DNA of 7,694 nucleotides from CAYUWG01 sp964448285 (GTDB lineage Bacteria; Bacteroidota; Ignavibacteria; SZUA-365), in the NCBI GenBank assembly GCA_964448285.1, contig CAYUWG010000122.1, positions 1-7,694 of the forward strand, written 5' to 3'. Of the stretch, positions 1 to 6,373 are shown one piece after another. How positions within the stretch are numbered: the stretch's first letter is position 1; each line of letters begins with the position of its first letter. The notes under the pieces were generated by a model. That model searched no databases. It saw only the letters and a program-made list of their open reading frames with translations, and was not told the DNA's origin. A program made the translations under genes and the position numbers.

Positions 1-743
1 CCGCCGATGCGGTGCGCGACGTTCTTCACGTCGTCGATCAGGACGTGTATTTCGAAATCACGAAGCTCATCACGGAGAAGGACACGGCCGGCGGATTCAC
101 ACTCGCGGACAGGATCGTGATGAGCGGTTACGATCTTCAGGACTTTCTCACGGGGCTTGAAGAGCATTTCCGGAACATCCTCGTTGCGCGCGCGACAAAC
201 GACGTTGCATTCATCGATGCGCCGGAGGAAATGCGGCAGCGTTATCGGGAAGAATCGGAGCGCTTCGTTGAAGGCGACCTTCTTCGCCTGCTGCGGTTGA
301 CGGCGGATGCGTCACAAGCTCTCCGCTACAGTACACAGCCCCGTTTGAAATTCGAGATTGCGCTCATCAACATGATCCGTATGGATTCGACCGTGTTGAT
401 TTCGCAGTTGTTGTCGGGTGGTAGTCAGGTGCAATCGCCGGCTGCGAATCGACCATCGCCCGGCCTATCAGGTTCGGCTTCGTCTCAGTACCATGTGCGT
501 ACGAATGTCGAGCCGATGCCGTTCAGTTCAGATATTCACTCATCGCATCCCGTTGTAAGAGAAAAAGTAATGCACGAAGCTCTTACGCGGGAATACGATG
601 CGGGAAAACAACGGGTGCTTGCAGAGCCTCCGATGCGGACAGAATCCGCGCCGGAGATTCTGACGGACGACCGTCCCAGGCATCCGATCGTACAGATGCT
701 TATCGAAGGATTGGGTGCTGTTCCTGTGAACCGGCGACTGTAG
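1..743 (+). CDS. dnaX: DNA polymerase III subunit gamma/tau, C-terminal part
   Basis: The gene is cut by the left edge; the first complete codon is at position 3, and the reading frame runs to TAG at 741-743. DnaX is the clamp-loader motor subunit that loads the sliding clamp at the replication fork. The N-terminal AAA+ ATPase domain lies outside the window. Visible are the collar (domain III) helices over roughly the first 135 residues, including the typical stretch STQPRLKFEIALINMI near residues 107-122. A Pro/Ser/Gly-rich linker follows from about residue 136, then a variable tail. The protein ends in a small helical motif, HPIVQMLIEGLGAVPV. The tail is only about 110 residues, shorter than the E. 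coli tau-specific region. No A-AAA-AAG frameshift heptamer is visible, so a separate gamma form by frameshifting is not supported here. Identification rests on domain III and is fairly secure. Confidence 0.88.
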   Translation, partial: ADAVRDVLHVVDQDVYFEITKLITEKDTAGGFTLADRIVMSGYDLQDFLTGLEEHFRNILVARATNDVAFIDAPEEMRQRYREESERFVEGDLLRLLRLTADASQALRYSTQPRLKFEIALINMIRMDSTVLISQLLSGGSQVQSPAANRPSPGLSGSASSQYHVRTNVEPMPFSSDIHSSHPVVREKVMHEALTREYDAGKQRVLAEPPMRTESAPEILTDDRPRHPIVQMLIEGLGAVPVNRRL

Positions 744-796
744 CCGCCACGGGAAACACTCATCACGAGAGGCTTCACACCTTTTATCACCTTACC

Positions 797-803
797 AAAG
801 GGA
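797..803 (+). promoter_or_regulatory. Ribosome binding site of the HerA-like gene
   Basis: AAAGGGA lies 7 bases before the ATG at 811, a reasonable match to the AAAGGAGG consensus. It supports this start over later ones. It is one of the few recognisable Shine-Dalgarno sites in the window. Confidence 0.55.
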
Positions 804-810
804 CACCTGT

Positions 811-3057
811 ATGTTTGTGAAAGACATTGCGGGGACAGTCACCGAACTTAGTCCGAATGACCAAACCCGCTTCCAATGCATCCTTGAGCTGACCGTTTCA
901 TTAGACGCGCTCAAGAGCATCGAACCCGGCACGCTCGTCGCCGCAGATAATGTGTATGCATCATCGAAAGACAAGCACTATACGATCATGGTGATCGTCA
1001 ATTCCTTTCCCATTCCATCGGAAGGAAAAATCCAGAAGAACTCGATCACGCTCCAGTGCACTGCCATCCCGATCGGGATTCAGCTCACGGAGACGGGAAA
1101 GAAAAAGGCAGAGATTACCGCTGCCGACACGTTCCCAGCATTCAATGCATCGGTGAGCATGCTCGACTCCGACACGACGCAGGCGGTGATCCATCAGATC
1201 GCTCCGGAAAGCAGGACGGAAGAGAACGGTTCGCGCATCGACATCGGGACGTACGCCACGAACTCCGACGTACGCGTCGGACTGGATGCGGCGTCGTTGC
1301 TGCGCGGGAACGTGGCAATCATCAGCGCAAGACCGCGCGCACGGACGACCATCACGAACGATTTGATCACTGCGCTGCTCGCGAACACGAGCCAGCCCGT
1401 GCACATCGTCTATTGCGACGTGAACAACCAGGGCACGCTTTCGCTCTTCCATCTCATTCAGTACCTGGAGGGCGCGAGCATTCTTTGCCTGAACGATAAG
1501 TTCGTTCCATCGAGCGTCTATTATGCGTTGAAAAATCAGACCGACCGGCAGGCGCACAAGCGGGCGGCGCTCGATTTTCTCGACATGATGATTCTCCCGT
1601 CGGTGCTCGAACAGCGCCGTCATGATTTCGTGTTTGCCGTGTCGCAGGTCCTTCGCGCCAACCGCATCTCGATCTATCGTGCTAACGAGCTGACCGTCGA
1701 TCAATTCATAAACGATATCCGCATCGATATTCTCGACGGCGTCGATGAGGATGTATCCGAGCATCTGACCGGACTGATGAACTCGATTGCAGAGACTTAT
1801 ACCGGCGAGCGTTTTACGGAGCAGAATACGCGCGACATTATCGAGATGATCGAGGAGTTCAGCCAGGATTCGAAGAGCCACTCGGCACGCCGCACGATGT
1901 TCGACCTACGTACGGAAGTGCAGTCGATTTTCGAAAGCTACTCGAAGGACATTCCCGCAAGCGCCCGAAAAACCGTCAACGATATCGTCACGCAACTCAA
2001 CGACGACGCGAAGTCAAGCTTGATGGTCGTGCAAGGACAGAAAACATCGGACATCATGCGCTTCATCGGGTCGCTGATCCAGCACCTGATCGACGAACGG
2101 CTTCGTCGATTGAAAATCCGCGTGCCCGTTCTTTTCATCTTCAACAACGTCGATGAGTACGTCATGACGGAGAACGGATCATTCCGGGAATCCGGCCGCG
2201 AACGATTCTTCGACACGCTGCAAAGCATTCTCGCGCACGGACGCCGTCACGGCGTCGGATTCTGCCTGACGCTGGAAAGCGCGAGTTCCATGGATCACGA
2301 TCTTGCCTCGAAGATCGGGACGTTCTTCGTCGGTCCCATCACCTTCAACGACGAACCGCATCTCGTTGCCGACCTCATGAACGTCTCCGAACTCCTCGTT
2401 CGCCCGGCAGTGAATTACGAAGACGGTCGTTACCTTTTCGCAAGTTCGGATTCGCCATATCATCGGCGCGTTCCGCTTCCCGTCATCACGGAGAAGAACA
2501 CCGATATCCTGCACACCTATCTCGACCAGGTTCTCGTCGAACAGGAACGCAGAAGAAGCGAGTACATGGCGCAGGAAGAAGAACGCCGCAAGCGATACGA
2601 TGACGACAGGAAACGCAAGGAACTCGAACAGAAAAGGAAAGCGCCTCAGGTTTCAGAACCGGTTCACGGTGAAGAGAAGAAATCTTCATCCCACGACGAC
2701 GTCGAATCGTCCGCAGAATCCGACACGCAGGCCGCAACGGATGCGACCTCAAACCAGGGTCGTCAACGGGAATCGCGACGACAGAAGGCGGCGCGAAAAC
2801 GCGCGGGCGGATCACAGACGCAGAACCCTCCCGGTACTCAGAGATCCGGTCACTCCACGGAACCTGTCTTGGAAGAAAAGAGCCGTGACGAGAATTCTTC
2901 GCTCACGTTCGTCATGACGCGCAGTGGAGGATACGACATCGAAGACTCGGAGGAAGCGACACCGGAAGCTCCAACCCCTGCCGTGGATGAAGCACAGAAA
3001 GCGAAACCGGCGAAGCGCACACGCAGACCGCGTCGAGTGAAAAAGAAAGAAGAATAG
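811..3057 (+). CDS. HerA-like ATPase-fold protein with degenerate nucleotide-binding motifs
   Basis: This is a 748-residue protein that I cannot assign to a named gene. Residues 1-95 look like a HAS-type beta barrel as in HerA (IEPGTLVAADN near 37-47). A RecA-like core begins near 165. Its P-loop position reads SARPRARTT (172-180) instead of GxxxxGKT: both glycines and the lysine are replaced, though the threonines remain. Residues about 245-430 form a mostly helical insertion. The Walker B strand is VLFIFNNVDEY (440-450), with N445 and N446 where Asp-Glu is expected. GRRHGVGFCLTLES (477-490) matches the HerA Arg/sensor segment, but Glu replaces the usual Gln. A charged coiled coil covers 575-612, followed by a low-complexity tail ending in a basic KRTRRPRRVKKK segment. 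It lies 67 bp after dnaX and 13 bp before xth, so a DNA maintenance role is likely. Family assignment is from motifs only; no NurA partner is present. Confidence 0.75.
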   Translation: MFVKDIAGTVTELSPNDQTRFQCILELTVSLDALKSIEPGTLVAADNVYASSKDKHYTIMVIVNSFPIPSEGKIQKNSITLQCTAIPIGIQLTETGKKKAEITAADTFPAFNASVSMLDSDTTQAVIHQIAPESRTEENGSRIDIGTYATNSDVRVGLDAASLLRGNVAIISARPRARTTITNDLITALLANTSQPVHIVYCDVNNQGTLSLFHLIQYLEGASILCLNDKFVPSSVYYALKNQTDRQAHKRAALDFLDMMILPSVLEQRRHDFVFAVSQVLRANRISIYRANELTVDQFINDIRIDILDGVDEDVSEHLTGLMNSIAETYTGERFTEQNTRDIIEMIEEFSQDSKSHSARRTMFDLRTEVQSIFESYSKDIPASARKTVNDIVTQLNDDAKSSLMVVQGQKTSDIMRFIGSLIQHLIDERLRRLKIRVPVLFIFNNVDEYVMTENGSFRESGRERFFDTLQSILAHGRRHGVGFCLTLESASSMDHDLASKIGTFFVGPITFNDEPHLVADLMNVSELLVRPAVNYEDGRYLFASSDSPYHRRVPLPVITEKNTDILHTYLDQVLVEQERRRSEYMAQEEERRKRYDDDRKRKELEQKRKAPQVSEPVHGEEKKSSSHDDVESSAESDTQAATDATSNQGRQRESRRQKAARKRAGGSQTQNPPGTQRSGHSTEPVLEEKSRDENSSLTFVMTRSGGYDIEDSEEATPEAPTPAVDEAQKAKPAKRTRRPRRVKKKEE

Positions 3058-3070
3058 AGCGAACGATTCT

Positions 3071-3835
3071 ATGAAGCTCATCTCGTGGAATGTCAACGGA
3101 ATCAGAGCTGTCGCAGAGAAAGGATTGTTCGATTATCTCCAAGGTGAGTCCCCGGATATCTTTTGCATTCAGGAGACGAAGGCGGATGAAGGGCAGCTCG
3201 ATGCATCGCTCCTTTCGCCCGACGGATATCAGACCTACTGGAATTCATCGCAGGAGAGGAAGGGATACAGCGGCGTCGCGATCTTTTCGAAAAGAAAACC
3301 GAAATCCGTCAAACGGGGCACGGAGGTTCTCACGCGCGATACGGAAGGCCGTATTCTTCTTGCAGAGTATGACGACTTCGTTCTGTACAACATCTATTTC
3401 CCCAACGGCGGGCGCGGTGATGAAAGACTCCGGTACAAGCTCGAATTCTACGACGAGATTCTGGAGCACTTCGAACGCTTGCGTGAATCGCAATCGCTCG
3501 TCATTTGCGGGGATGTGAACACCGCGCACAATCCCATCGATCTCGCCAACCCGAAGCAGAATGAAACGAACTCCGGATTTCTTCCGGAAGAACGGGCGTG
3601 GCTCGACCGGTTGTTCAGTCTCGGTTACGTCGATACGTTTCGGTTCTTCCACCCGCGTGACCGTGACCGGTACTCCTGGTGGGACATGCGCACCTTCGCA
3701 CGCGAACGAAACGCCGGTTGGCGCATCGATTATTTCATCGTGTCACCTGACCTCACGCCACGCTTGAAAAAAGCTGCCATCCATATGGACGTGATGGGTT
3801 CCGACCACGCGCCTGTCGTGTTGGAATTGCTGTAA
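3071..3835 (+). CDS. xth: Exodeoxyribonuclease III / AP endonuclease (EEP family)
   Basis: A full-length 254-residue enzyme of base excision repair that cuts the backbone 5' of abasic sites and removes 3' blocking groups; cytoplasmic. The expected active-site residues of the ExoIII/APE1 family are all visible: N7 and N9 in SWNVNGIRA, metal-binding E35 in CIQETK, Y109 in YNIYFPNG, D148 and N150 in GDVNTAHN, D220 in WRIDYF, and the D245-H246 pair in GSDHAPV. It resembles Bacillus ExoA and APE1 more than E. coli Xth, for example in having WNVNGIRA directly at the N-terminus. The start is 13 bp after the HerA-like gene with only a poor ribosome site; the purine-rich end of the upstream gene (AAGAAAGAAGAA) may help. 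Co-transcription with that gene is likely. The assignment to the family is firm; the choice between the symbols xth and exoA is nomenclature. Confidence 0.95.
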   Translation: MKLISWNVNGIRAVAEKGLFDYLQGESPDIFCIQETKADEGQLDASLLSPDGYQTYWNSSQERKGYSGVAIFSKRKPKSVKRGTEVLTRDTEGRILLAEYDDFVLYNIYFPNGGRGDERLRYKLEFYDEILEHFERLRESQSLVICGDVNTAHNPIDLANPKQNETNSGFLPEERAWLDRLFSLGYVDTFRFFHPRDRDRYSWWDMRTFARERNAGWRIDYFIVSPDLTPRLKKAAIHMDVMGSDHAPVVLELL

Positions 3836-3866
3836 GCACGCCAAGCGATAGCATGATAGGAAAATC

Positions 3867-3886
3867 CGAACGAAGCGATTCGTTTG
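3867..3886 (+). terminator. Small hairpin between xth and folB, possible weak terminator
   Basis: The sequence has two 8-base arms, 3867-3874 (CGAACGAA) and 3879-3886 (TTCGTTTG), which pair completely with one G-U wobble. They enclose a GCGA loop, which fits the stable GNRA tetraloop class. Only a pyrimidine-rich stretch (CTTCACTCTCTT) follows, not a clean U-tract. It could be a weak terminator, a processing site or chance. Confidence 0.3.
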
Positions 3887-3917
3887 CTTCACTCTCTTAG
3901 CGCCAGTAGTTTGCCCT

Positions 3918-4286
3918 ATGGAAAAACGACACTACATCCGACTGCACAACGCGGTCTTCTATGCCTATCATGGAAATCAGCACGAAGAAAAAAATCTCGG
4001 AGGGAAATTTCACGTCGATGTCGAGATGGAGACCGATTTCACATCTGCGGCGGAACACGACAAGCTTTCCGAAACCGTGAACTACGAGAAGGTCTATTCC
4101 TTCATCAACGACATCATCAACAGCGCGAAATTCAATCTGATCGAGACCGTTGCGAAGAAGATCGCCGACCGAATCATGGAAGAATATGCGATGGTGCGTG
4201 CGGTCAGTGTGCGCGTTCGCAAACCCGGCGCACCGGTGCGAGGCGTGATCGACTATGTGGAAGTTGAAGTCGATGAGCGGCGGTGA
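3918..4286 (+). CDS. folB: Dihydroneopterin aldolase
   Basis: A 122-residue enzyme of folate biosynthesis, the usual length for the family. It splits 7,8-dihydroneopterin into 6-hydroxymethyl-7,8-dihydropterin and glycolaldehyde, and the family forms octamers of a tunnel fold. Visible family landmarks are IRLHNAVFYAYHG (residues 7-19), E24 in the following loop at the position of the pterin-site glutamate, VNYEKVY with Y56, NLIETVAKKIADRI with the substrate-anchoring E76, and VRKPGAP with the catalytic lysine K102. The ATG at 3918 gives the expected short N-terminus, but no Shine-Dalgarno sequence precedes it. The last codons overlap the start of folK, indicating translational coupling with the next enzyme of the pathway. 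Confidence 0.95.
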   Translation: MEKRHYIRLHNAVFYAYHGNQHEEKNLGGKFHVDVEMETDFTSAAEHDKLSETVNYEKVYSFINDIINSAKFNLIETVAKKIADRIMEEYAMVRAVSVRVRKPGAPVRGVIDYVEVEVDERR

Positions 4287-4782
4287 AGTCCGTGCGTTCC
4301 TCGGTCTCGGTTCCAATCTCGGCGACCGGTTGATGCATCTCCGGGAGGCGGTGCGCCAGATCGGAGCGACACCCGGCATTCACATTGAAAGGTGCGCGGG
4401 CGTCTATGAATCGGAACCTTGGGGATTGAGCGGACAACCGGATTATTTGAACACCGTCGTCGAGGCGCGTACCGAACTTCGGGCGCCACAACTCTTTGCA
4501 TGCATGAAAGCGATAGAACGAAACATGGGCAGGCTCGCAGCGCAGCGCTATCATCCACGAATCATCGATATCGACATTCTCTTCCATGGTGCCGACGTAC
4601 TCTCCACGCCTGAGTTGATCGTGCCGCATCCTGCGCTCCATCAAAGGCGATTCGTGCTTTTGCCTATGATGGAGATCGCACCGGATTTGCGTCATCCAAC
4701 TTTAGGCGTCACCATCAACGACTTGTATGCGACGTGTCCGGACATGGGGCGAGTGAAGCGCACGGCGTATTCAATCGCTTGA
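4273..4782 (+). CDS. folK: 2-amino-4-hydroxy-6-hydroxymethyldihydropteridine diphosphokinase
   Basis: HPPK transfers pyrophosphate from ATP to 6-hydroxymethyl-7,8-dihydropterin, the product of FolB, giving the substrate of dihydropteroate synthase. The product is 169 residues from this start. Motifs: AFLGLGSNLGDR at the N-terminus, YESEPWG (about 45-51), PDYLNTVVE, and HPRIIDIDILFHG, whose D99-I-D101 binds the two magnesium ions, then VPHPALHQRRFVLLPM. I prefer the ATG at 4273, a 14-bp overlap with folB, because it places the first beta strand close to the N-terminus as in other HPPKs. An in-frame ATG at 4255 adds six residues and has a GAGG 11 bases upstream, so it remains possible. FolP is not in the window. 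Confidence 0.94.
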   Translation: MSGGEVRAFLGLGSNLGDRLMHLREAVRQIGATPGIHIERCAGVYESEPWGLSGQPDYLNTVVEARTELRAPQLFACMKAIERNMGRLAAQRYHPRIIDIDILFHGADVLSTPELIVPHPALHQRRFVLLPMMEIAPDLRHPTLGVTINDLYATCPDMGRVKRTAYSIA

Positions 4783-4788
4783 TGAAGT

Positions 4789-5217
4789 TTGGCAGACAGT
4801 GGCTCCATATCGCAATTCGATCACACTGCCGACGTGGGGTATCGCGTTACAGGGAACTCGCAGGAGGATATTTTCAGAAATGCTGCCTTCGGACTGTTTC
4901 AAGTGATTCTCCTTGAACCACCCGAGTATTCCGATATGAGGTCCTATTCCGTTTCTTTCGCTTCGTCGTCAATGGAATTTCTGTTGCACGATTGGTTGAC
5001 GGAATTACTCTTTCTCCATGCACGGGATCACGTCTATTTCATCGACTGCACGTTCACGGAACTTCACGAAAAATCACTCGACGCATCGGCAAGCTTCGTC
5101 GCGATGACGGACGAGATGATTGCGCAGGCGACGGAGGTGAAGGCGGTAACGTACCACGAGTTTTTCGTTCGCACTACGGAAGAAGGATACGAAGCGCAGA
5201 TCGTTCTCGATATGTGA
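4789..5217 (+). CDS. Archease (activator of RtcB RNA ligase)
   Basis: The 142-residue protein matches the archease family. Characterised archeases speed up guanylylation and turnover of the RNA ligase RtcB in tRNA splicing and RNA repair. Landmarks: FDHTADVGYRVTGNS (residues 10-24) with the H12/D15 metal-site motif, DIFRNAAFGLF (27-37), LLHDWLTELLFL (65-76), EVKAVTYHEFFV (116-127) and the terminal IVLDM, with D141 as the usual C-terminal metal ligand. The only start in this frame upstream of the conserved domain is the TTG at 4789, because a stop lies at 4783-4785; no ribosome site is evident. A better-placed ATG at 4782, overlapping the folK stop as TGATG, is one base out of frame. A single-T loss in the TTT at 4788-4790 would join them. 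No rtcB is in the window. Confidence 0.9.
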   Translation: MADSGSISQFDHTADVGYRVTGNSQEDIFRNAAFGLFQVILLEPPEYSDMRSYSVSFASSSMEFLLHDWLTELLFLHARDHVYFIDCTFTELHEKSLDASASFVAMTDEMIAQATEVKAVTYHEFFVRTTEEGYEAQIVLDM

Positions 5218-5267
5218 AGAACGCTGCGCCACGCTTTGAACACGCAAGGAAACTGAGTCCGTGGAAA

Positions 5268-6224
5268 TCAATAGCGTTCCGTTTGTCCGGTGAGATTCTT
5301 TGGGAGCGCGATGGAAAACGTCGCTCCCTGATCGGGATTGTTTGTTGCCCACACTTTCCCTCCATGCAGCTCGACAAGCGTTTTGACGATCCATAACCCA
5401 AGGCCAGTCGTGTCTTCGCCTTTCGTCGGCTGTGCGGTGAGTCGCTGAAATTTTCCGAAGAGATTTCGAAAGTCCGTGTCGGCCAGACCCGGGCCCTGAT
5501 CTCTGACGCTGAAGCGAACGCTGTCTCCGGTACCATCGACCGGGCCGCAAAGCTCGACATGTACTTTCGTGTTTTCCGCAGAATACTTGATGGCGTTGCT
5601 GAGGAGATTGTCGAACACTGCGCGGATACGGTCGTGGTCCACGTCTGCGTGACAATCTCCGCTGGAATCATACAAGAGGGTAATGCCTTTCTTCTCCGCG
5701 ATCACTTTGTTCGCTTCGATGACGGGACGAACGAGGAGTTCCAGGTTGGTTCGAATCGGCCGGATCTCGACAAGCCGATTTTCTTCAGCCGTCGTCTCCA
5801 ACAAGTTCGTGATAATGGAGAGCATCCTTTGCGAGGAAGACTGAATGTGATCGAGTATTTCCAAATGTCGTTCGCGGACGGAATTCAGATCGACATTGAG
5901 GTCCTTCACTTCATCGTTGAGCAATTGCGAGAACCCGACGATGGAGAAGAGCGGATTCTTCAGGTCGTGCGCTGCAATGCTGAGAAACTTGTTCTTGATT
6001 CGGTTGACTTCCTGAAGTTCTTCGTTCGCGATTTCCAATTGACGGTTCTGCGAGTCCAGTTCCTTCGCCCGCTCTTCCGCGATTACGGTCAGCGCTTGAG
6101 TTTGCTTTCGCACGAAGAACATCGCCAATAGGATAGAAACGACCGAAAGCACGCCGATGGCTATGATAGTTCCAATGAACCATGACATCGGAACGGATTG
6201 AAGGAGGAGTGAGGATTCGGACAT
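5268..6224 (-). CDS. Membrane-anchored sensor histidine kinase
   Basis: A 318-residue histidine kinase that converges with the archease gene, 50 bp apart. Residues about 14-38 form one transmembrane helix preceded by only about 13 residues, so there is no periplasmic sensor. A coiled coil or signalling helix follows (about 45-78). The dimerisation domain carries the H-box SIAAHDLKNPL with phospho-acceptor H86. The ATP-binding domain has the N-box DNLLSNAIKYS (205-215), the G1 box VRDQGPGL (240-247), the F-box FGKFQRL (256-262) and the G2 box TGLGLWIVK (273-281), all intact, so an active kinase is expected. No response regulator is adjacent, so it is an orphan here. The ATG at 6224 has a weak GGGAA upstream; M13 is an alternative that would leave almost nothing before the helix. 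The signal sensed is unknown. Confidence 0.93.
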   Translation of the reverse strand: MSESSLLLQSVPMSWFIGTIIAIGVLSVVSILLAMFFVRKQTQALTVIAEERAKELDSQNRQLEIANEELQEVNRIKNKFLSIAAHDLKNPLFSIVGFSQLLNDEVKDLNVDLNSVRERHLEILDHIQSSSQRMLSIITNLLETTAEENRLVEIRPIRTNLELLVRPVIEANKVIAEKKGITLLYDSSGDCHADVDHDRIRAVFDNLLSNAIKYSAENTKVHVELCGPVDGTGDSVRFSVRDQGPGLADTDFRNLFGKFQRLTAQPTKGEDTTGLGLWIVKTLVELHGGKVWATNNPDQGATFSIALPKNLTGQTERY

Positions 6225-6320
6225 GTGTTTATTTCCCGGGTGTTCTACGTGTGTGCTTGTACTGTTCTGCGAGGTGCTTATACGTACAGGCTCAGAGAAC
6301 CTGGCGTTTGAATCGGTTCC

Positions 6321-6349
6321 ATTCTAACGAAAAAATCACACATTTTGAA
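6321..6349 (-). promoter_or_regulatory. Putative sigma-70-type promoter for the histidine kinase
   Basis: On the minus strand a -35-like TTCAAA (+ strand 6344-6349) and a -10-like TAGAAT (+ strand 6321-6326, five of six matches to TATAAT) are separated by exactly 17 bases. Transcription would start near 6314, leaving a leader of about 90 bases before the kinase ATG. The prediction is by pattern only, and sigma factors of some phyla prefer other motifs. Confidence 0.4.
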
Positions 6350-6356
6350 AGCTGAG

Positions 6357-6365
6357 TGATATAAC
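6357..6365 (+). promoter_or_regulatory. Putative extended -10 promoter for the methyltransferase
   Basis: TGATATAAC fits an extended -10 element (TGn followed by TATAAC, five of six matches). It ends 8 bases before the ATG at 6374, so the transcript would start at or within about two bases of the start codon and be leaderless. This agrees with the absence of a Shine-Dalgarno sequence. No good -35 lies at the usual distance. TTGAAA at 6345-6350 is too close. Confidence 0.35.
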
Positions 6366-6373
6366 GCCACACG

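Noticed and set aside
557..572. Possible dnaX programmed -1 frameshift site (GAAAAAG)
   Set aside because: Only five A precede the G, so the A-AAA-AAG heptamer is not present. It also lies in the variable tail, where a short gamma form would make little sense.
780..801. Hairpin that could hide the ribosome site of the HerA-like gene (CCTTT with AAAGG)
   Set aside because: Only a 5-bp A/U-rich stem with a 12-base loop; too weak to call a regulatory element.
961..1881. 306-codon open frame on the minus strand inside the HerA-like gene
   Set aside because: It is antisense to a protein with clear domain structure, its product is Arg/His/Asp-rich with no recognisable motif, and such shadows are common in GC-rich genes.
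3884..4267. 127-codon plus-strand frame overlapping folB
   Set aside because: The folB frame contains all aldolase motifs; this one is Arg-rich with no motif.
5218..5267. Shared terminator between the convergent archease and kinase genes
   Set aside because: I see no adequate stem-loop with a T-tract in these 50 bases. The only inverted match (GAACGC with GCGTTC) is separated by about 50 bases.
5559..6131. 190-codon plus-strand open frame inside the histidine kinase
   Set aside because: It is antisense to an intact kinase with all catalytic boxes; no motif, and no reason to prefer it.
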